Below are positions 42,008 through 50,938 of a stretch of DNA of 56,488 nucleotides, piece after piece. The stretch's first letter is position 1. The number at the start of each line of letters is the position of its first letter. The stretch comes from Dehalococcoidia bacterium (GTDB lineage: Bacteria; Chloroflexota; Dehalococcoidia; UBA2979): assembly GCA_003599735.1 (NCBI GenBank), contig QZJI01000008.1:1-56488 (forward strand). The letters are read 5' to 3'. The notes under the pieces are model-generated. The model saw nothing but the letters and a program-made list of their open reading frames with translations, made no database searches and had not been told where the DNA came from. A program made the translations under genes and the position numbers.

Positions 42008-43099
42008 GTGGCCGCTGAACCGACCCCCGAGCAGATCGCGTCAGGCGAGTTCGTCCGCGTGGACGGCGCTGCGCTGCGAGAGCAGATGGCGCGGCTCTTC
42101 GTCCTGCTGAAGGTGTCCGAGGAACATGCGGCGATTGCGTCGGACATCCTTGTAGCCTCCGACCTGCGCGGAGTGGACACGCACGGCGTGGTGACGGGGC
42201 TGCGTTACCTTGAGCAGATCGAGGCAGGGCTGATCGACCCAACCGTGACGCCGCGCCTCGTGCGGGAGTCCGCGGGATCTGCGGTCGTCTCGAACGCGGG
42301 CGGTCTCGGCGTCGTGGGCGCGCACATGGCGATGCGCATGGCAATCGAGAAGGCACGCGCGACCGGCATCGGTCACGTCGGTGTGGTCGATGGCCGGCAC
42401 ATCGGGATGGTCGGGTACTACCCGATGATGGCGGCGGCACAGGACATGATCGGTATGGCTGTGACGAACGCGAACCGCAGCGTCCGGCCTGCCCGCGGCG
42501 CGGACCCGCGCTTTGGCACGAACCCGATCGCCTTCGCGGCCCCGGCCGGCAAGGAACGGCCGTTCGTCCTCGACATGGCGACGAGCACCGTGGCCTCCGG
42601 CAAAGTGCGCCGCGCGCACGCCCTTGGCCTGCCGATCCCGCGTGGCTGGGCGGTGGACTCCGAAGGCCGTCCGCTGGAGACACCGCCGGGTGCGCGGGAC
42701 ACTTCGTGGGCGCTTACGCCGATCGGTGAGAGCGCGGACGGCGAGGGCGTGAACTACAAGGGGTACGGGCTGGCCGTGATGGTGGACATCCTCGCGGGCG
42801 TCCTCGCCGGCGGAGGTTCGAGCGCCGACCTCGACTACGGCTCGAACATGTCCTGGTTCATGGCGATCGACATCGGCCAGATGCGGCCGATCGAGGCGTT
42901 CAAGGCGGACATGGACCGCTTAATCCGGTACTTCGCCGAGACGCGTCCGTCCGACCCGGCGAAGCCGGTAATCCTTCCGGGCGACCCCGAGGCTGACGCC
43001 TTCGAATACCGATCGAAGGCTGGCATCCCGCTTCATCGCGATACCCTCGCCGCGCTGCGCTCGCGGGCGCAGGTACTGGGGACGCCCTCGCTCGTCTGA
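42008..43099 (+). CDS. malate/L-lactate/ureidoglycolate-type dehydrogenase (Ldh_2 family)
   Basis: A 363-residue Ldh_2-family NAD(P)-dependent oxidoreductase, a fold different from classical LDH. It has SDLRGVDTHGVVTGLRYLEQ with the catalytic His, GIGHVGVVDGRHIGMVGYYP, AVTNANRSVRPARGADPRFG, TNPIAFAAPAGKERPFVLDM and a C-terminal YKGYGLAVMVDILAGVLAGG. Members act on L-malate, L-sulfolactate, ureidoglycolate and similar L-2-hydroxy acids. The GTG at 42008 follows TAAGGAG; an open frame runs further upstream. It sits between the D-specific dehydrogenase and the CoA-transferase. Confidence 0.9.
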   Translation: MAAEPTPEQIASGEFVRVDGAALREQMARLFVLLKVSEEHAAIASDILVASDLRGVDTHGVVTGLRYLEQIEAGLIDPTVTPRLVRESAGSAVVSNAGGLGVVGAHMAMRMAIEKARATGIGHVGVVDGRHIGMVGYYPMMAAAQDMIGMAVTNANRSVRPARGADPRFGTNPIAFAAPAGKERPFVLDMATSTVASGKVRRAHALGLPIPRGWAVDSEGRPLETPPGARDTSWALTPIGESADGEGVNYKGYGLAVMVDILAGVLAGGGSSADLDYGSNMSWFMAIDIGQMRPIEAFKADMDRLIRYFAETRPSDPAKPVILPGDPEADAFEYRSKAGIPLHRDTLAALRSRAQVLGTPSLV

Positions 43100-43163
43100 T
43101 TGCGAGGGCTACGCGCCCGGCCTATGGTGCGGCGGCATCACGGATGCAGCGGAGGTGACGTCG

Positions 43164-44621
43164 ATGCCTCGACCGACGATCTGCGCCACGCTCGCTGAGG
43201 CGGTCGCGGGCTTTCAGGACGGCTCGACCGTCATCATCCCGGGCTTTGGCAACACCGGCACGCCGTGGAACCTGCTGACTGCGCTTTACGAGCAGGGCGC
43301 GACCGGCCTCACACTGGTGATGAACAGTATCCAGTCGGTCACGAACGACACCCGGGTGAAGGGCGTCTCCGACCTCGTGGACGCCGGGCGTGTGAAAAAA
43401 GTGATTGCCTCGTTCACCGCGGCCACGCACCCTTCCCGCATTTCTCGCGGGGAGCAGCTAGTGCGTGATGGCAAAATGGAGGCGGAACTGGTGCCGCAGG
43501 GGACGCTGGCGGAGCGTATCCGCGCTGGTGGGGCGGGCATCCCCGCGTTCTACACGCCAGCCGGCGTGGGGACGCTCCTCTCCAGCGGGAAAGAGCATCG
43601 TGAGTTCGAGGGCGAGACGTATGTCCTCGAAGAGGGCATCTTCGCAGACTACGCGCTGATCCGTGCCTGGAAGGCAGACACGACGGGAAACCTCGTCTTC
43701 CGCCATGCGGGGCGGAACTACAACCCGATCGCGGCGATGGCCGCGCGGCACGTGCTCGTCGAGGTCGAAGAGCCGATCGTGGAGGCGGGCGAACTCGACC
43801 CGGACCAGATCCATACACCGGGGATCTACATCGACCGGCTCGTCCCGATCTTGCCGCACGGTGTGCTCCGCGTGGAGCGCGGCGCACTCCCCACCACGAC
43901 GCCCGTCGCTGCGCCCGCGGCGGAGATGCCAGCGGCTGTCCCTGGCAAACGACGGCTCACACGCGCCGAGATTGCGGCAGTGATTGCCCAACGGATGCAG
44001 TCTGGTTGGATCGCCAACCTCGGCATTGGCATCCCGACGCAGGCCTCGGACTTCGTGGACTTCAATGCAGGGATCACGCTCACCTCGGAGAACGGGGTGA
44101 TCGGGTACAGCCGTCTGGCGCAGCCGGGGACGGGCGATCCGGACATCGTGAATGCTGGTGGACAACAGGTGAACATCGTGCCGGGGGCCTCGTTCGTCCA
44201 CCACGCGGACTCCTTCGGCCTCGTGCGTAGCGGGCGACTCGATGTGACCGTACTCGGGGCATACGAGGCGGCGGCGGACGGCTCGTTCGCCAACTGGCGG
44301 CTCTCCAATGCACCCTGGGACAACCTCGGTGGCATCGGCGGGGCGATGGACCTGGTGGCGCGCGCGAAGCAGATCTGGCTCGCGATGGAGCACACGACGC
44401 GCGACGGGAAGCCGAGGCTCCTCGACCGCTGTTCGTTGCCGGTGACGTCGCCGCGCGGTGTGACGCTGATCGTTACGGACATCGCCGTGATCTCGGTGAA
44501 GGGCGGACGCTTCCTGCTGGAGGAGCATGCCCCCGGATACACCGCCGCCGAGATCGCCTCGTTGACCGGCGCGCCGCTGGACGTCAGCCCCGTCCTGCGC
44601 GAGGTGTCCGTGCAGGTCTGA
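43164..44621 (+). CDS. 3-oxoacid CoA-transferase, fused A and B subunits (family I)
   Basis: A 485-residue fusion. The A part (about 1-240) has FQDGSTVIIPGFGNTGTPWN, EFEGETYVLEEGIFADYALI, RAWKADTTGNLVFRHAGRNY and the CoA-binding FNP-like YNPIAAMAARH. A Pro/Ala linker (about 245-265) joins the B part (about 265-485) with RRLTRAEIAAVIAQRMQSGW, ANLGIGIPTQASDF, TLTSENGVIGYS (catalytic Glu) and GGAMDLVARAKQIWLAMEHT. Bacteria usually encode A and B separately, whereas fusion is the mitochondrial SCOT arrangement. It transfers CoA from succinyl-CoA or acetyl-CoA to a 3-oxo or related acid. GGAGG is eight bases before the ATG at 43164. Confidence 0.9.
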   Translation: MPRPTICATLAEAVAGFQDGSTVIIPGFGNTGTPWNLLTALYEQGATGLTLVMNSIQSVTNDTRVKGVSDLVDAGRVKKVIASFTAATHPSRISRGEQLVRDGKMEAELVPQGTLAERIRAGGAGIPAFYTPAGVGTLLSSGKEHREFEGETYVLEEGIFADYALIRAWKADTTGNLVFRHAGRNYNPIAAMAARHVLVEVEEPIVEAGELDPDQIHTPGIYIDRLVPILPHGVLRVERGALPTTTPVAAPAAEMPAAVPGKRRLTRAEIAAVIAQRMQSGWIANLGIGIPTQASDFVDFNAGITLTSENGVIGYSRLAQPGTGDPDIVNAGGQQVNIVPGASFVHHADSFGLVRSGRLDVTVLGAYEAAADGSFANWRLSNAPWDNLGGIGGAMDLVARAKQIWLAMEHTTRDGKPRLLDRCSLPVTSPRGVTLIVTDIAVISVKGGRFLLEEHAPGYTAAEIASLTGAPLDVSPVLREVSVQV

Positions 44622-44693
44622 CGTGGCATGGCGGTGACGCGCTAGACTCCGGCGCGGCGCCTCAGGTAGCGCCCAGCCGAAGGAGGCACCCGC

Positions 44694-45128
44694 GTGCTCA
44701 GCCGGATCGACCATGTTGGCGTCGTCGCGTACTCCATCGAAGAGGCGAACGCGATCCTCGGCGACGCGTTGGGGCTCGTCATCGACCAGCCGCGCTCGAA
44801 GTGGCCGGAGGGGTCGTACTTCGCGCCGGAGCAGACATACAACTTCTTCTTCAACGTGGGCGAGGGCGAGACGCAGGTGGAGGTGCTGGTCCCCGCGCCC
44901 GGCGCGACCAGCGGTACCGCGCGTTTCCTCGAAAAGCGGGGCCCGGGTCTGCACCACATTTGCTATGCCTGCACGGATGTGCATGTGGAAGCGGATCGGC
45001 TGGTGGCAGCGGGGCTCTCCGAGATCACGCTGCCGAGGGCAGCGGACGGACGGCGCACGGTGGCGTTCTTCCGGCCGCAGGGGAACGCGGGCATTCTCAC
45101 GGAGCTCGTGCCGCTGCGCGATCGTTAG
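44694..45128 (+). CDS. VOC protein, methylmalonyl-CoA epimerase-like
   Basis: A 144-residue two-module VOC protein: SRIDHVGVVAYSIEEANAIL, WPEGSYFAPEQTYNFFFNVG, TQVEVLVPA, GPGLHHICYACTDVHVEADR and NAGILTELVPL. His, Glu, His and Glu at the four metal-ligand positions are all present, and LHHICYACxDV is the epimerase-like signature. Methylmalonyl-CoA epimerase inverts an alpha carbon next to the thioester; related proteins act on other acyl-CoAs. It starts with GTG at 44694 after GAAGGAGG, 72 bp after the CoA-transferase gene, so both likely share a transcript. Confidence 0.87.
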   Translation: MLSRIDHVGVVAYSIEEANAILGDALGLVIDQPRSKWPEGSYFAPEQTYNFFFNVGEGETQVEVLVPAPGATSGTARFLEKRGPGLHHICYACTDVHVEADRLVAAGLSEITLPRAADGRRTVAFFRPQGNAGILTELVPLRDR

Positions 45129-46390
45129 CCCGAGTTGCCCGCGACGGCCGGTCCAGGGGATGGAGAGCCGAGGTCGGGGCTTCTCAGTTCTCGGCTCCAC
45201 GCTCCGATTCCAGCCACCAGCGCGGTGCAGGCGAGCGCCCCGACCACCAATGCAAGTACTGGACTCATCGCGGTCGCCAGTACTCCGCTCAGCATGTACC
45301 CAAGTGGCGGCGCCCCACCTGCGAGCATGCTGCGAAACGACTCAACCCTGCCTCGCAGCGCGTTGGGTGAGATCGTGAGGATGACGGAGTTGCGCGGGAT
45401 CATCTGTACCGAATTCGTCGCCCCCAGGAGGGCCGCCGCCAGTAGCGCCAGCAGGAACCACGGCGACAGGGCAAGGACAACGAGGGCGATGCAGTAAGCG
45501 AGGACGCCGAAGACGGTGTAGAGCCCCTTGTAGGCCATATCCCCCAGCGACAGGATGAACGCGGCGCCAAACAGTGCGCCCATGCCCGGCGCGGCGCTTA
45601 GCAGCCCGAATCCTGTCGGTCCCACGCCCAGCGATTCCGCGAAGACGGGCAACAGCGCGCGATAACTCCCGAACAACGTCGCGCCGACATCGAGCATCAG
45701 CAGAGAGAGGATGACCGGCTTCGTGCGGACGAAGTCCAGCCCCTCGATGAAACTGCGCCACGGGCTCTCGATCACGGCGGGCCGCACCACTGGCACGCGG
45801 ACGCCCGCGATCACCGCCATCGACACGAAGTACAGAAGCCCGTTTACCAGATAGACCGGGCCGAGGTCGACATACGCGATGGCGACACCGGCGAGGGCGG
45901 GCCCGGCGATCTGCGCCGTCTGGCCGATGGTCGCGTTGAGCGCGATCGCGTTGACGAGGTTGCCCGGTGGGATGAGTGCCGGGATGAGCGCGGTGCGTGC
46001 CGGCTGCGTCAGTGCCGAGAACGCGCTGTTCAAGAATGTGACCGCGTACAGGTGCCAGACCTGCACTTCGCCGGTGAACGTAAGGTAGGCGAGGGCTACG
46101 ACGAGCAGCGCATTGCCCACCTGCCCGGCCTGGATGAGTCGCACCCGGTCGAGGCGGTCGGCGAGGACGCCTCCCACCATCGAGAGGATGACGTGCGGGC
46201 CGGCCCTCGCGAGCCCGGTGAGGCCGAGGAGCAGCGCGCTGCCGGTCAGGACGTACACCTGCCAGAAAATCGCCGTCTGGATCAGCTGCACGCCGATCGA
46301 GGTGAGGAACAGCGAGGCCGCAAACCTGCGGTAGTCACGGTGCGACAGCGCACTCAGGGCAACCCGCAGGCCCGACTGATCTCCCGGCAT
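45125..46390 (-). CDS. MFS transporter, EntS/DHA3-like
   Basis: A 421-residue 12-helix transporter of the EntS/MFS_3 branch: YRRFAASLFLTSIGVQLIQT, QVYVLTGSALLLGLTGLARA, the loop 2-3 motif GGVLADRLDRVRLIQAGQVG, AFSALTQPARTALIPALIPP, and LLGATNSVQMIPRNSVILTI. These mostly export siderophores, macrolides or other small molecules by proton antiport. The protein ends with a hydrophilic Ser/Pro tail. Its stop overlaps the convergent VOC gene by four bases. No terminator was found, so antisense overlap is possible. Confidence 0.87.
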   Translation of the reverse strand: MPGDQSGLRVALSALSHRDYRRFAASLFLTSIGVQLIQTAIFWQVYVLTGSALLLGLTGLARAGPHVILSMVGGVLADRLDRVRLIQAGQVGNALLVVALAYLTFTGEVQVWHLYAVTFLNSAFSALTQPARTALIPALIPPGNLVNAIALNATIGQTAQIAGPALAGVAIAYVDLGPVYLVNGLLYFVSMAVIAGVRVPVVRPAVIESPWRSFIEGLDFVRTKPVILSLLMLDVGATLFGSYRALLPVFAESLGVGPTGFGLLSAAPGMGALFGAAFILSLGDMAYKGLYTVFGVLAYCIALVVLALSPWFLLALLAAALLGATNSVQMIPRNSVILTISPNALRGRVESFRSMLAGGAPPLGYMLSGVLATAMSPVLALVVGALACTALVAGIGAWSRELRSPDLGSPSPGPAVAGNSG

Positions 46391-46409
46391 GACGTGCGCC
46401 TGTACCTGA

Positions 46410-48689
46410 CTACGCCTTCAGGCGCTCCAACTCATCGAGGATCACGGCGGGCGAAGCGGGGAGGTGCCGCACGCGCACTCCGATCGCGTCGTAGATCGCG
46501 TTCGCGACGGCGGCCAGCGGCGGCACAATCGGCACCTCGCCGACGCCGCGCACCCCGTACGGGTGTCCGGGGTTCGGCACCTCCACCAGCACCGTCTCGA
46601 TTGGCGGCAGGTCGTTCGCGACTGGCATCCGGTAGTCGAGGTAACTCGAGTTCGCCATGGAGCCGTCCGCGCGATAGACGTAGCCTTCGTTCAGCGCCAT
46701 GCCGATGCCCTGGGCCGCGCCGCCCTGGAGTTGCCCTTCCACGTACGAGGGGTGGATCGCTTTGCCGACATCCTGCACAGCGGTGTAGCGCAGCACGGTG
46801 ACCTTGCCGGTGTCGGTGTCCACATGGACATCGCAGATATGGGTGGCGACGGCGGCGCCCACGCCGCTCGGCTTCACGGCAGCGCGTCCCTGGATGGCGC
46901 CGCCGCTGCCCGCGAGTTTCCGTGCGATCTCCTTGAAGGTCATCGTCTGGCCGCCTTCCTCGCGGAGGACGCCAGCGTCATATGTCACCTTCTCCGGTTC
47001 GACGTCCCAGATCTTCGCGGCGCGCGCGATGAGCTGGCCGCGGATGTCGTATGCGGCCTCAATGACGGCCCAGCCCGTGGCAAAGGTGGTGCGACTGCCG
47101 CCGGTGTTCGAGGTGTACCCAATGGTGTCGGTGTCGCCGACGGTGGACTTCACGGTCTCGTATGGGATGCCGAGGGTTTCCGCGAACTGCATTGCGAGGC
47201 TCGCGCGTTGCCCGCCGATGTCGACCGAGCCGGTGATCAGGGTCACGGTTCCGTCCGCGTTCACAATGGCGTAGGCGGCTGATTCGTTGCCGCCATTGCC
47301 CCAGTACCCGGTGGCCACACCGCGCCCGATTTTGTCGCCGTGGATCTCCGACCGATAGTGGGCGCTGTCGCGCGCGGCCTGCAGCACCTGCTCTGTGCCG
47401 ACGGAGCCGTGTGGGACACCCTCAGAGCGGCGCACCCCCTGACGCGAGGCGTTCTGGAGACGGAACTCGATCGGGTCCATCTTCAGTATCTCGGCCAGCT
47501 CGTCGACGACGGACTCGACCGCGAACTCTGCCTGCGGTGCGCCGGGGGCGCGGTAGGCGGCGACCTTCGGCTTGTTCACCACGACCTCGAACCCCTGCAC
47601 GAGGTGGTGTGGCATGTTGTACGGGGCGAGCGCGCTGCGGGCAGCGCCCGGTACGGGTGCGCCCGGGTATGCGCCGGCCTCGTAGGCGAGGTGGACCTCA
47701 CCCGCGACGAGCGTTCCGTCCCGCTTCGCCCCCATCTTCACGCGGATCTGCGTGGCAGAGGTCGGCCCGGACGCCTCGAAGACCTCGGTACGAGACATGG
47801 TGATTTGGACGGGACGCCCCGTGCGTCGCGAGAGCATGGCGGCGAGTGGTTCAAGGTAGACCGGGATTTTCCCGCCGAAGCCGCCGCCGATCTCCATCGG
47901 CACGACCCTCACTCGGGAGACCGGCAACTTGAGGATGCCGGCGAGGGCGTCTCGCACGCCGAAGGCGCCCTGCGTGCTGGTCCAGATGGTCAGCAGGCCA
48001 TCCCTATTCCACAAGGCTGTCGCGTTGTGTGGTTCGATGTAGCCTTGGTGGGCGCTCGCCGTTGAGAACTCGCGTTCGATGACGATGTCTGATTCCGCGA
48101 AGCCCTGTTCGACGTCGCCCATCCGGATCTCAAGCTGCCGCGCGATGTTGCTCTGGCGTCCGTTGACCGGTTCAAAGAGGCCTTTGATCTCCGCAGTGAC
48201 CGCTGGGTCATGTAGCAGCGTGGTGTCTGGGGCGATCGCCTGCTCCACGCTCATGACCGGCGGGAGTACTTCGTACTCCACGTCGATCAAGTCGAGGGCA
48301 TCCTCCGCGATATGCGGGTCGGTCGCGGCGACGGCGGCGATTGGGTGGCCTTTGTACAGTGCCTTGCCGGCGGCGATCAGCGGCTCGCGCGTCCAGCGCT
48401 CCGGGATCGGCCCGCGGATCGTCGGCACCGGGTTATTGCTGAGTTCGGGGAAATCCGCGCCAGTGACCACCCCGAGGACGCCGGGGAGCGCGAGGGCGCG
48501 CGAGGCGTCGATGCGCTTGATGACGGCGTGGGCGTACGGGCTGCGCTTCACACGCCCGTAAAGCATCCCGGAGAGTTTTACGTCCGCGCCGTATTCAGCC
48601 CGTCCCGTGACCTTGTCCACGCCGTCTGGCCGGACCGGCCGTGTCCCGATGACTTGGTACGGCGTAGCGGGCTTTTCAGTTGTGGTCAT
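46410..48689 (-). CDS. xanthine dehydrogenase-family molybdenum-binding subunit (CoxL/XdhA-like)
   Basis: A 759-residue Mo-cofactor large subunit: RPDGVDKVTGRAEYGADVKL SG, SPYAHAVIKRIDASRALALP GVLGVVTG, IGGGFGGKIPVYLEPLAAML, the active loop KVAAYRAPGAPQAEFAVES, and the C-terminal GVRGVGEVPIVPPLAAVANA with the catalytic Glu. AYRAPG lacks the Cys of true aerobic CO dehydrogenase (AYxCSFR), so it is a hydroxylase of another substrate, such as a heterocycle or aldehyde. The usual FAD and 2Fe-2S subunits are not adjacent. AGGAGG precedes the ATG at 48689. Confidence 0.9.
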   Translation of the reverse strand: MTTTEKPATPYQVIGTRPVRPDGVDKVTGRAEYGADVKLSGMLYGRVKRSPYAHAVIKRIDASRALALPGVLGVVTGADFPELSNNPVPTIRGPIPERWTREPLIAAGKALYKGHPIAAVAATDPHIAEDALDLIDVEYEVLPPVMSVEQAIAPDTTLLHDPAVTAEIKGLFEPVNGRQSNIARQLEIRMGDVEQGFAESDIVIEREFSTASAHQGYIEPHNATALWNRDGLLTIWTSTQGAFGVRDALAGILKLPVSRVRVVPMEIGGGFGGKIPVYLEPLAAMLSRRTGRPVQITMSRTEVFEASGPTSATQIRVKMGAKRDGTLVAGEVHLAYEAGAYPGAPVPGAARSALAPYNMPHHLVQGFEVVVNKPKVAAYRAPGAPQAEFAVESVVDELAEILKMDPIEFRLQNASRQGVRRSEGVPHGSVGTEQVLQAARDSAHYRSEIHGDKIGRGVATGYWGNGGNESAAYAIVNADGTVTLITGSVDIGGQRASLAMQFAETLGIPYETVKSTVGDTDTIGYTSNTGGSRTTFATGWAVIEAAYDIRGQLIARAAKIWDVEPEKVTYDAGVLREEGGQTMTFKEIARKLAGSGGAIQGRAAVKPSGVGAAVATHICDVHVDTDTGKVTVLRYTAVQDVGKAIHPSYVEGQLQGGAAQGIGMALNEGYVYRADGSMANSSYLDYRMPVANDLPPIETVLVEVPNPGHPYGVRGVGEVPIVPPLAAVANAIYDAIGVRVRHLPASPAVILDELERLKA

Positions 48690-48751
48690 GGAGGCCTCCT
48701 GCACGGGATACGGCGGGCAGCCGTCATCTTACCCGTTCGCTGTTCGAGGGT

Positions 48752-48795
48752 GGCTCCCCGGTAGTGGGTCAAAACTGACCCACTACCGGGGAGCC
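48752..48795. repeat. 44-nt perfect hairpin (20-bp stem) in a divergent intergenic region
   Basis: The arms (ggctccccggtagtgggtca and its exact complement) flank a loop AAAC. It lies between divergent starts at 48689 and 48831, so it is not a terminator by position. The longest perfect inverted repeat I saw in the window; a large operator, a MITE or IS-end remnant, or a 5'-UTR hairpin are all open. Confidence 0.7.
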
Positions 48796-48830
48796 TCGCG
48801 TCCCGCGCGCTCCCGGCCAATACTGACTGA

Positions 48831-49808
48831 ATGACACGATTGTTGATGTCCGAACTGCTGGCCGAGTCGCCGGTGCGTCTGGCGCCGATGGCGTCGTTCA
48901 CCAATGCGCCGTTCCGGCGGGTCGCAGTGCGCTGCGGCAGCGGCTTCACCACCAACGAGGAGATCGACGCGGAGGCGCTGCTCGCGAAGAATGCCTGGGC
49001 CGGTGAATCCGCTCGCACTGACCTCGACGAGGATGTCGTCGCGATGCAGTTGCTGGGAAACAGCGCGGAGACACTGGTGCCTGCAGCGATGCTGCTGGTG
49101 GAGGCGGGCGCGGACATCGTCGACATCAATATGGGTTGTCCCGTGCCGAAGGTCGTGCAGCGCGGCAAGGGGGCGGCGTTGATGCAGGACGTCTCCGCCA
49201 CGGCACGGATCTTGTCTGCAATCCGCCACGCCATCGATGTGCCGCTCACGGTCAAGATCCGTGGCGGTTGGGACGAGCGCCAGCCGAACGCCGTGGAGGT
49301 CGCACGGATGGCGCAAGACGTGGGCGTGGACGCGATCACCGTGCATCCGAGGACGCGCGCCCAACGCTTTGGCGGCCGTGCGCCGTGGGACGTCATCGCC
49401 GACGTTGTGGCGGCCGTGGAGATTCCGGTGACGGGGAATGGGGACGTGACCTCGCTGGTGGAGGCGCGCCAGATGATGGCGGCGACCGGTTGCCATTCCG
49501 TGATGGTGGGCCGTGCGGCGCTGGGACGTCCGTGGCTTTTCGACGACGGCTACGAGGGGCTCGATGCCCGTGGGCGAACGGCGTACGAGGAGCGGGTCAT
49601 CATCGAACATTTGAATTTGATCGAGGCGTGTTTCCCGCCCCGGATGGCCCTGCTGCAAATGAAGAAACATCTAGCGCAATATGGCGCGGGCCGTCCGGAC
49701 GCCCGGACGCTGCGCGCCGAACTATTCGCTCAGCCCTCGGTGGAGGCGCTGCGCCGGACGTTTGTCCGGCAGTGGGCGAAGGATTCCGCTCCTGCCCGTG
49801 AGGGCTGA
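48831..49808 (+). CDS. tRNA-dihydrouridine synthase (DusB-like)
   Basis: A 325-residue FMN-dependent tRNA uridine reductase. LAPMASFTNAPFRRVAVRCG begins the TIM barrel; VDINMGCPVPKVVQRGKGAA contains the catalytic Cys; VKIRGGWDERQPNAVEVARM, ITVHPRTRAQRFGGRAPWDV, VTGNGDV and VMVGRAALGRPWLF bind FMN. The C-terminal helical tRNA-binding domain is present. It reduces uridine in the D-loop of tRNAs. The gene is monocistronic, 35 bp after the hairpin above. Confidence 0.92.
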   Translation: MTRLLMSELLAESPVRLAPMASFTNAPFRRVAVRCGSGFTTNEEIDAEALLAKNAWAGESARTDLDEDVVAMQLLGNSAETLVPAAMLLVEAGADIVDINMGCPVPKVVQRGKGAALMQDVSATARILSAIRHAIDVPLTVKIRGGWDERQPNAVEVARMAQDVGVDAITVHPRTRAQRFGGRAPWDVIADVVAAVEIPVTGNGDVTSLVEARQMMAATGCHSVMVGRAALGRPWLFDDGYEGLDARGRTAYEERVIIEHLNLIEACFPPRMALLQMKKHLAQYGAGRPDARTLRAELFAQPSVEALRRTFVRQWAKDSAPAREG

Positions 49809-49938
49809 CGCCCTTCGACATACGCGCCAGCGGTGATCTCGCTTATCATTCGGAACCTCCGACGGTCCTGCGGTCGCCGCTACCCGTCCGGACAGGGGGT
49901 GTCTGGACACCGCGTGAGCAGCGCTGTGGGGGGCGGGG

Positions 49939-50868
49939 ATGACCTTGATGGAGGAGCAGCGGGCCAGCCGCGTGGATGCGCAGGCCTCTAACGCCACGGT
50001 CAGCGATGGCACGGCGGATCGGGCAGCCCCGGTCCGCTTTGAGGCGACCGAAGACGAGAGCCGCCGCATTGCGGCACTCGCTGGTTCGACCAGTGGTTCC
50101 ATCCGGCTTGCGCGATTGTTGCTGCGCCAGCCGCGCTTGGTTCCGCACGCCCTGCGCGTCGCTCTCCACGGGGCCAGCGCTGGCCTCCGCGCCGACCACA
50201 CCCTCTCCTGGCTAATCCATGTGGACACCGTGCGCCAGGTCATCCCGAACGGGGGTATGGGCGCGACATGGGGCGGCCTCGACACGTTTATGGGCCTCGT
50301 CGCACGCCACGTCTCTCGTGACGCGCATGCGCTGGAGCTCGGTTGCGGCGGCGGACGCGTCACGCGACACATCAGGCCGCTGGTCGGCACGCTGGTGGCG
50401 AACGATATCTCGGAGCGCATCCTCGCGGAGGCACGCGCCGCTACGGTTGACCTTCCGCCGATCGAGTTCCGGGTCACAAGCGGGTTGGGCGATGACCTGT
50501 GCCCCGAGGAGTTCGACGCCGTGATCGGGCACGAACTCTTGATGCAGTTCAACTTCGACGAGCTGCTCCGCTACGGCTCCAACGTCCAGCGCGCGCTGAA
50601 GCCCGGCGGCGTATTTGTCGCCTCCGTCTATACCTTCGACGAGCCGGGTGAGATATCACGGCACATGGAGATGATCCGCAACTATGGCGCTGGGGTGCGC
50701 TCCCCGTTCCGGGTCCACCGAATGCCCCGTCGCACGTACCAGGACATCTTTGAGGCGTGCGGATTCGAGGTCGTCGAAGTCCAGCGCAGCCGCCCGGACG
50801 AGTACAAGGCGGAGAAGACCCCGCACACCAACTTCGTCCTGCGCCGTCCTCTGACACCCGCGAGCTGA
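49939..50868 (+). CDS. class I SAM-dependent methyltransferase, unknown substrate
   Basis: A 309-residue protein. Residues 1-95 are a helical, Arg/Ala-rich extension with little conservation. The methyltransferase core follows: HALELGCGGGRVTRHIRPLV (motif I), LVANDISERILAEARAA, EFDAVIGHELLMQFNFDELL, ALKPGGVFVASVYTFDEPGE. It ends with FEACGFEVVEVQRSR, a typical closing strand. The target is unknown. It stands alone and ends at a bidirectional terminator. A second ATG at 49948 is a possible start. Confidence 0.82.
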   Translation: MTLMEEQRASRVDAQASNATVSDGTADRAAPVRFEATEDESRRIAALAGSTSGSIRLARLLLRQPRLVPHALRVALHGASAGLRADHTLSWLIHVDTVRQVIPNGGMGATWGGLDTFMGLVARHVSRDAHALELGCGGGRVTRHIRPLVGTLVANDISERILAEARAATVDLPPIEFRVTSGLGDDLCPEEFDAVIGHELLMQFNFDELLRYGSNVQRALKPGGVFVASVYTFDEPGEISRHMEMIRNYGAGVRSPFRVHRMPRRTYQDIFEACGFEVVEVQRSRPDEYKAEKTPHTNFVLRRPLTPAS

Positions 50869-50887
50869 TCGCGCCCTGTCGACTGTA

Positions 50888-50921
50888 CGAAGGCCCGTCC
50901 GGGTTCCCGGACGGGCCTTCG
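50888..50921. terminator. strong bidirectional terminator
   Basis: A 15-bp perfect stem (cgaaggcccgtccgg / ccggacgggccttcg) with loop GTTC, between the convergent stops at 50868 and 50939. Confidence 0.85.
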
Positions 50922-50938
50922 TGTGATGGGTATTGGTG

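Noticed and set aside
43458-45200. A 580-codon minus-strand open frame opposite the CoA-transferase and VOC genes.
   Set aside because: Shadow frame with no recognisable domain; the plus-strand genes carry catalytic motifs and ribosome sites.
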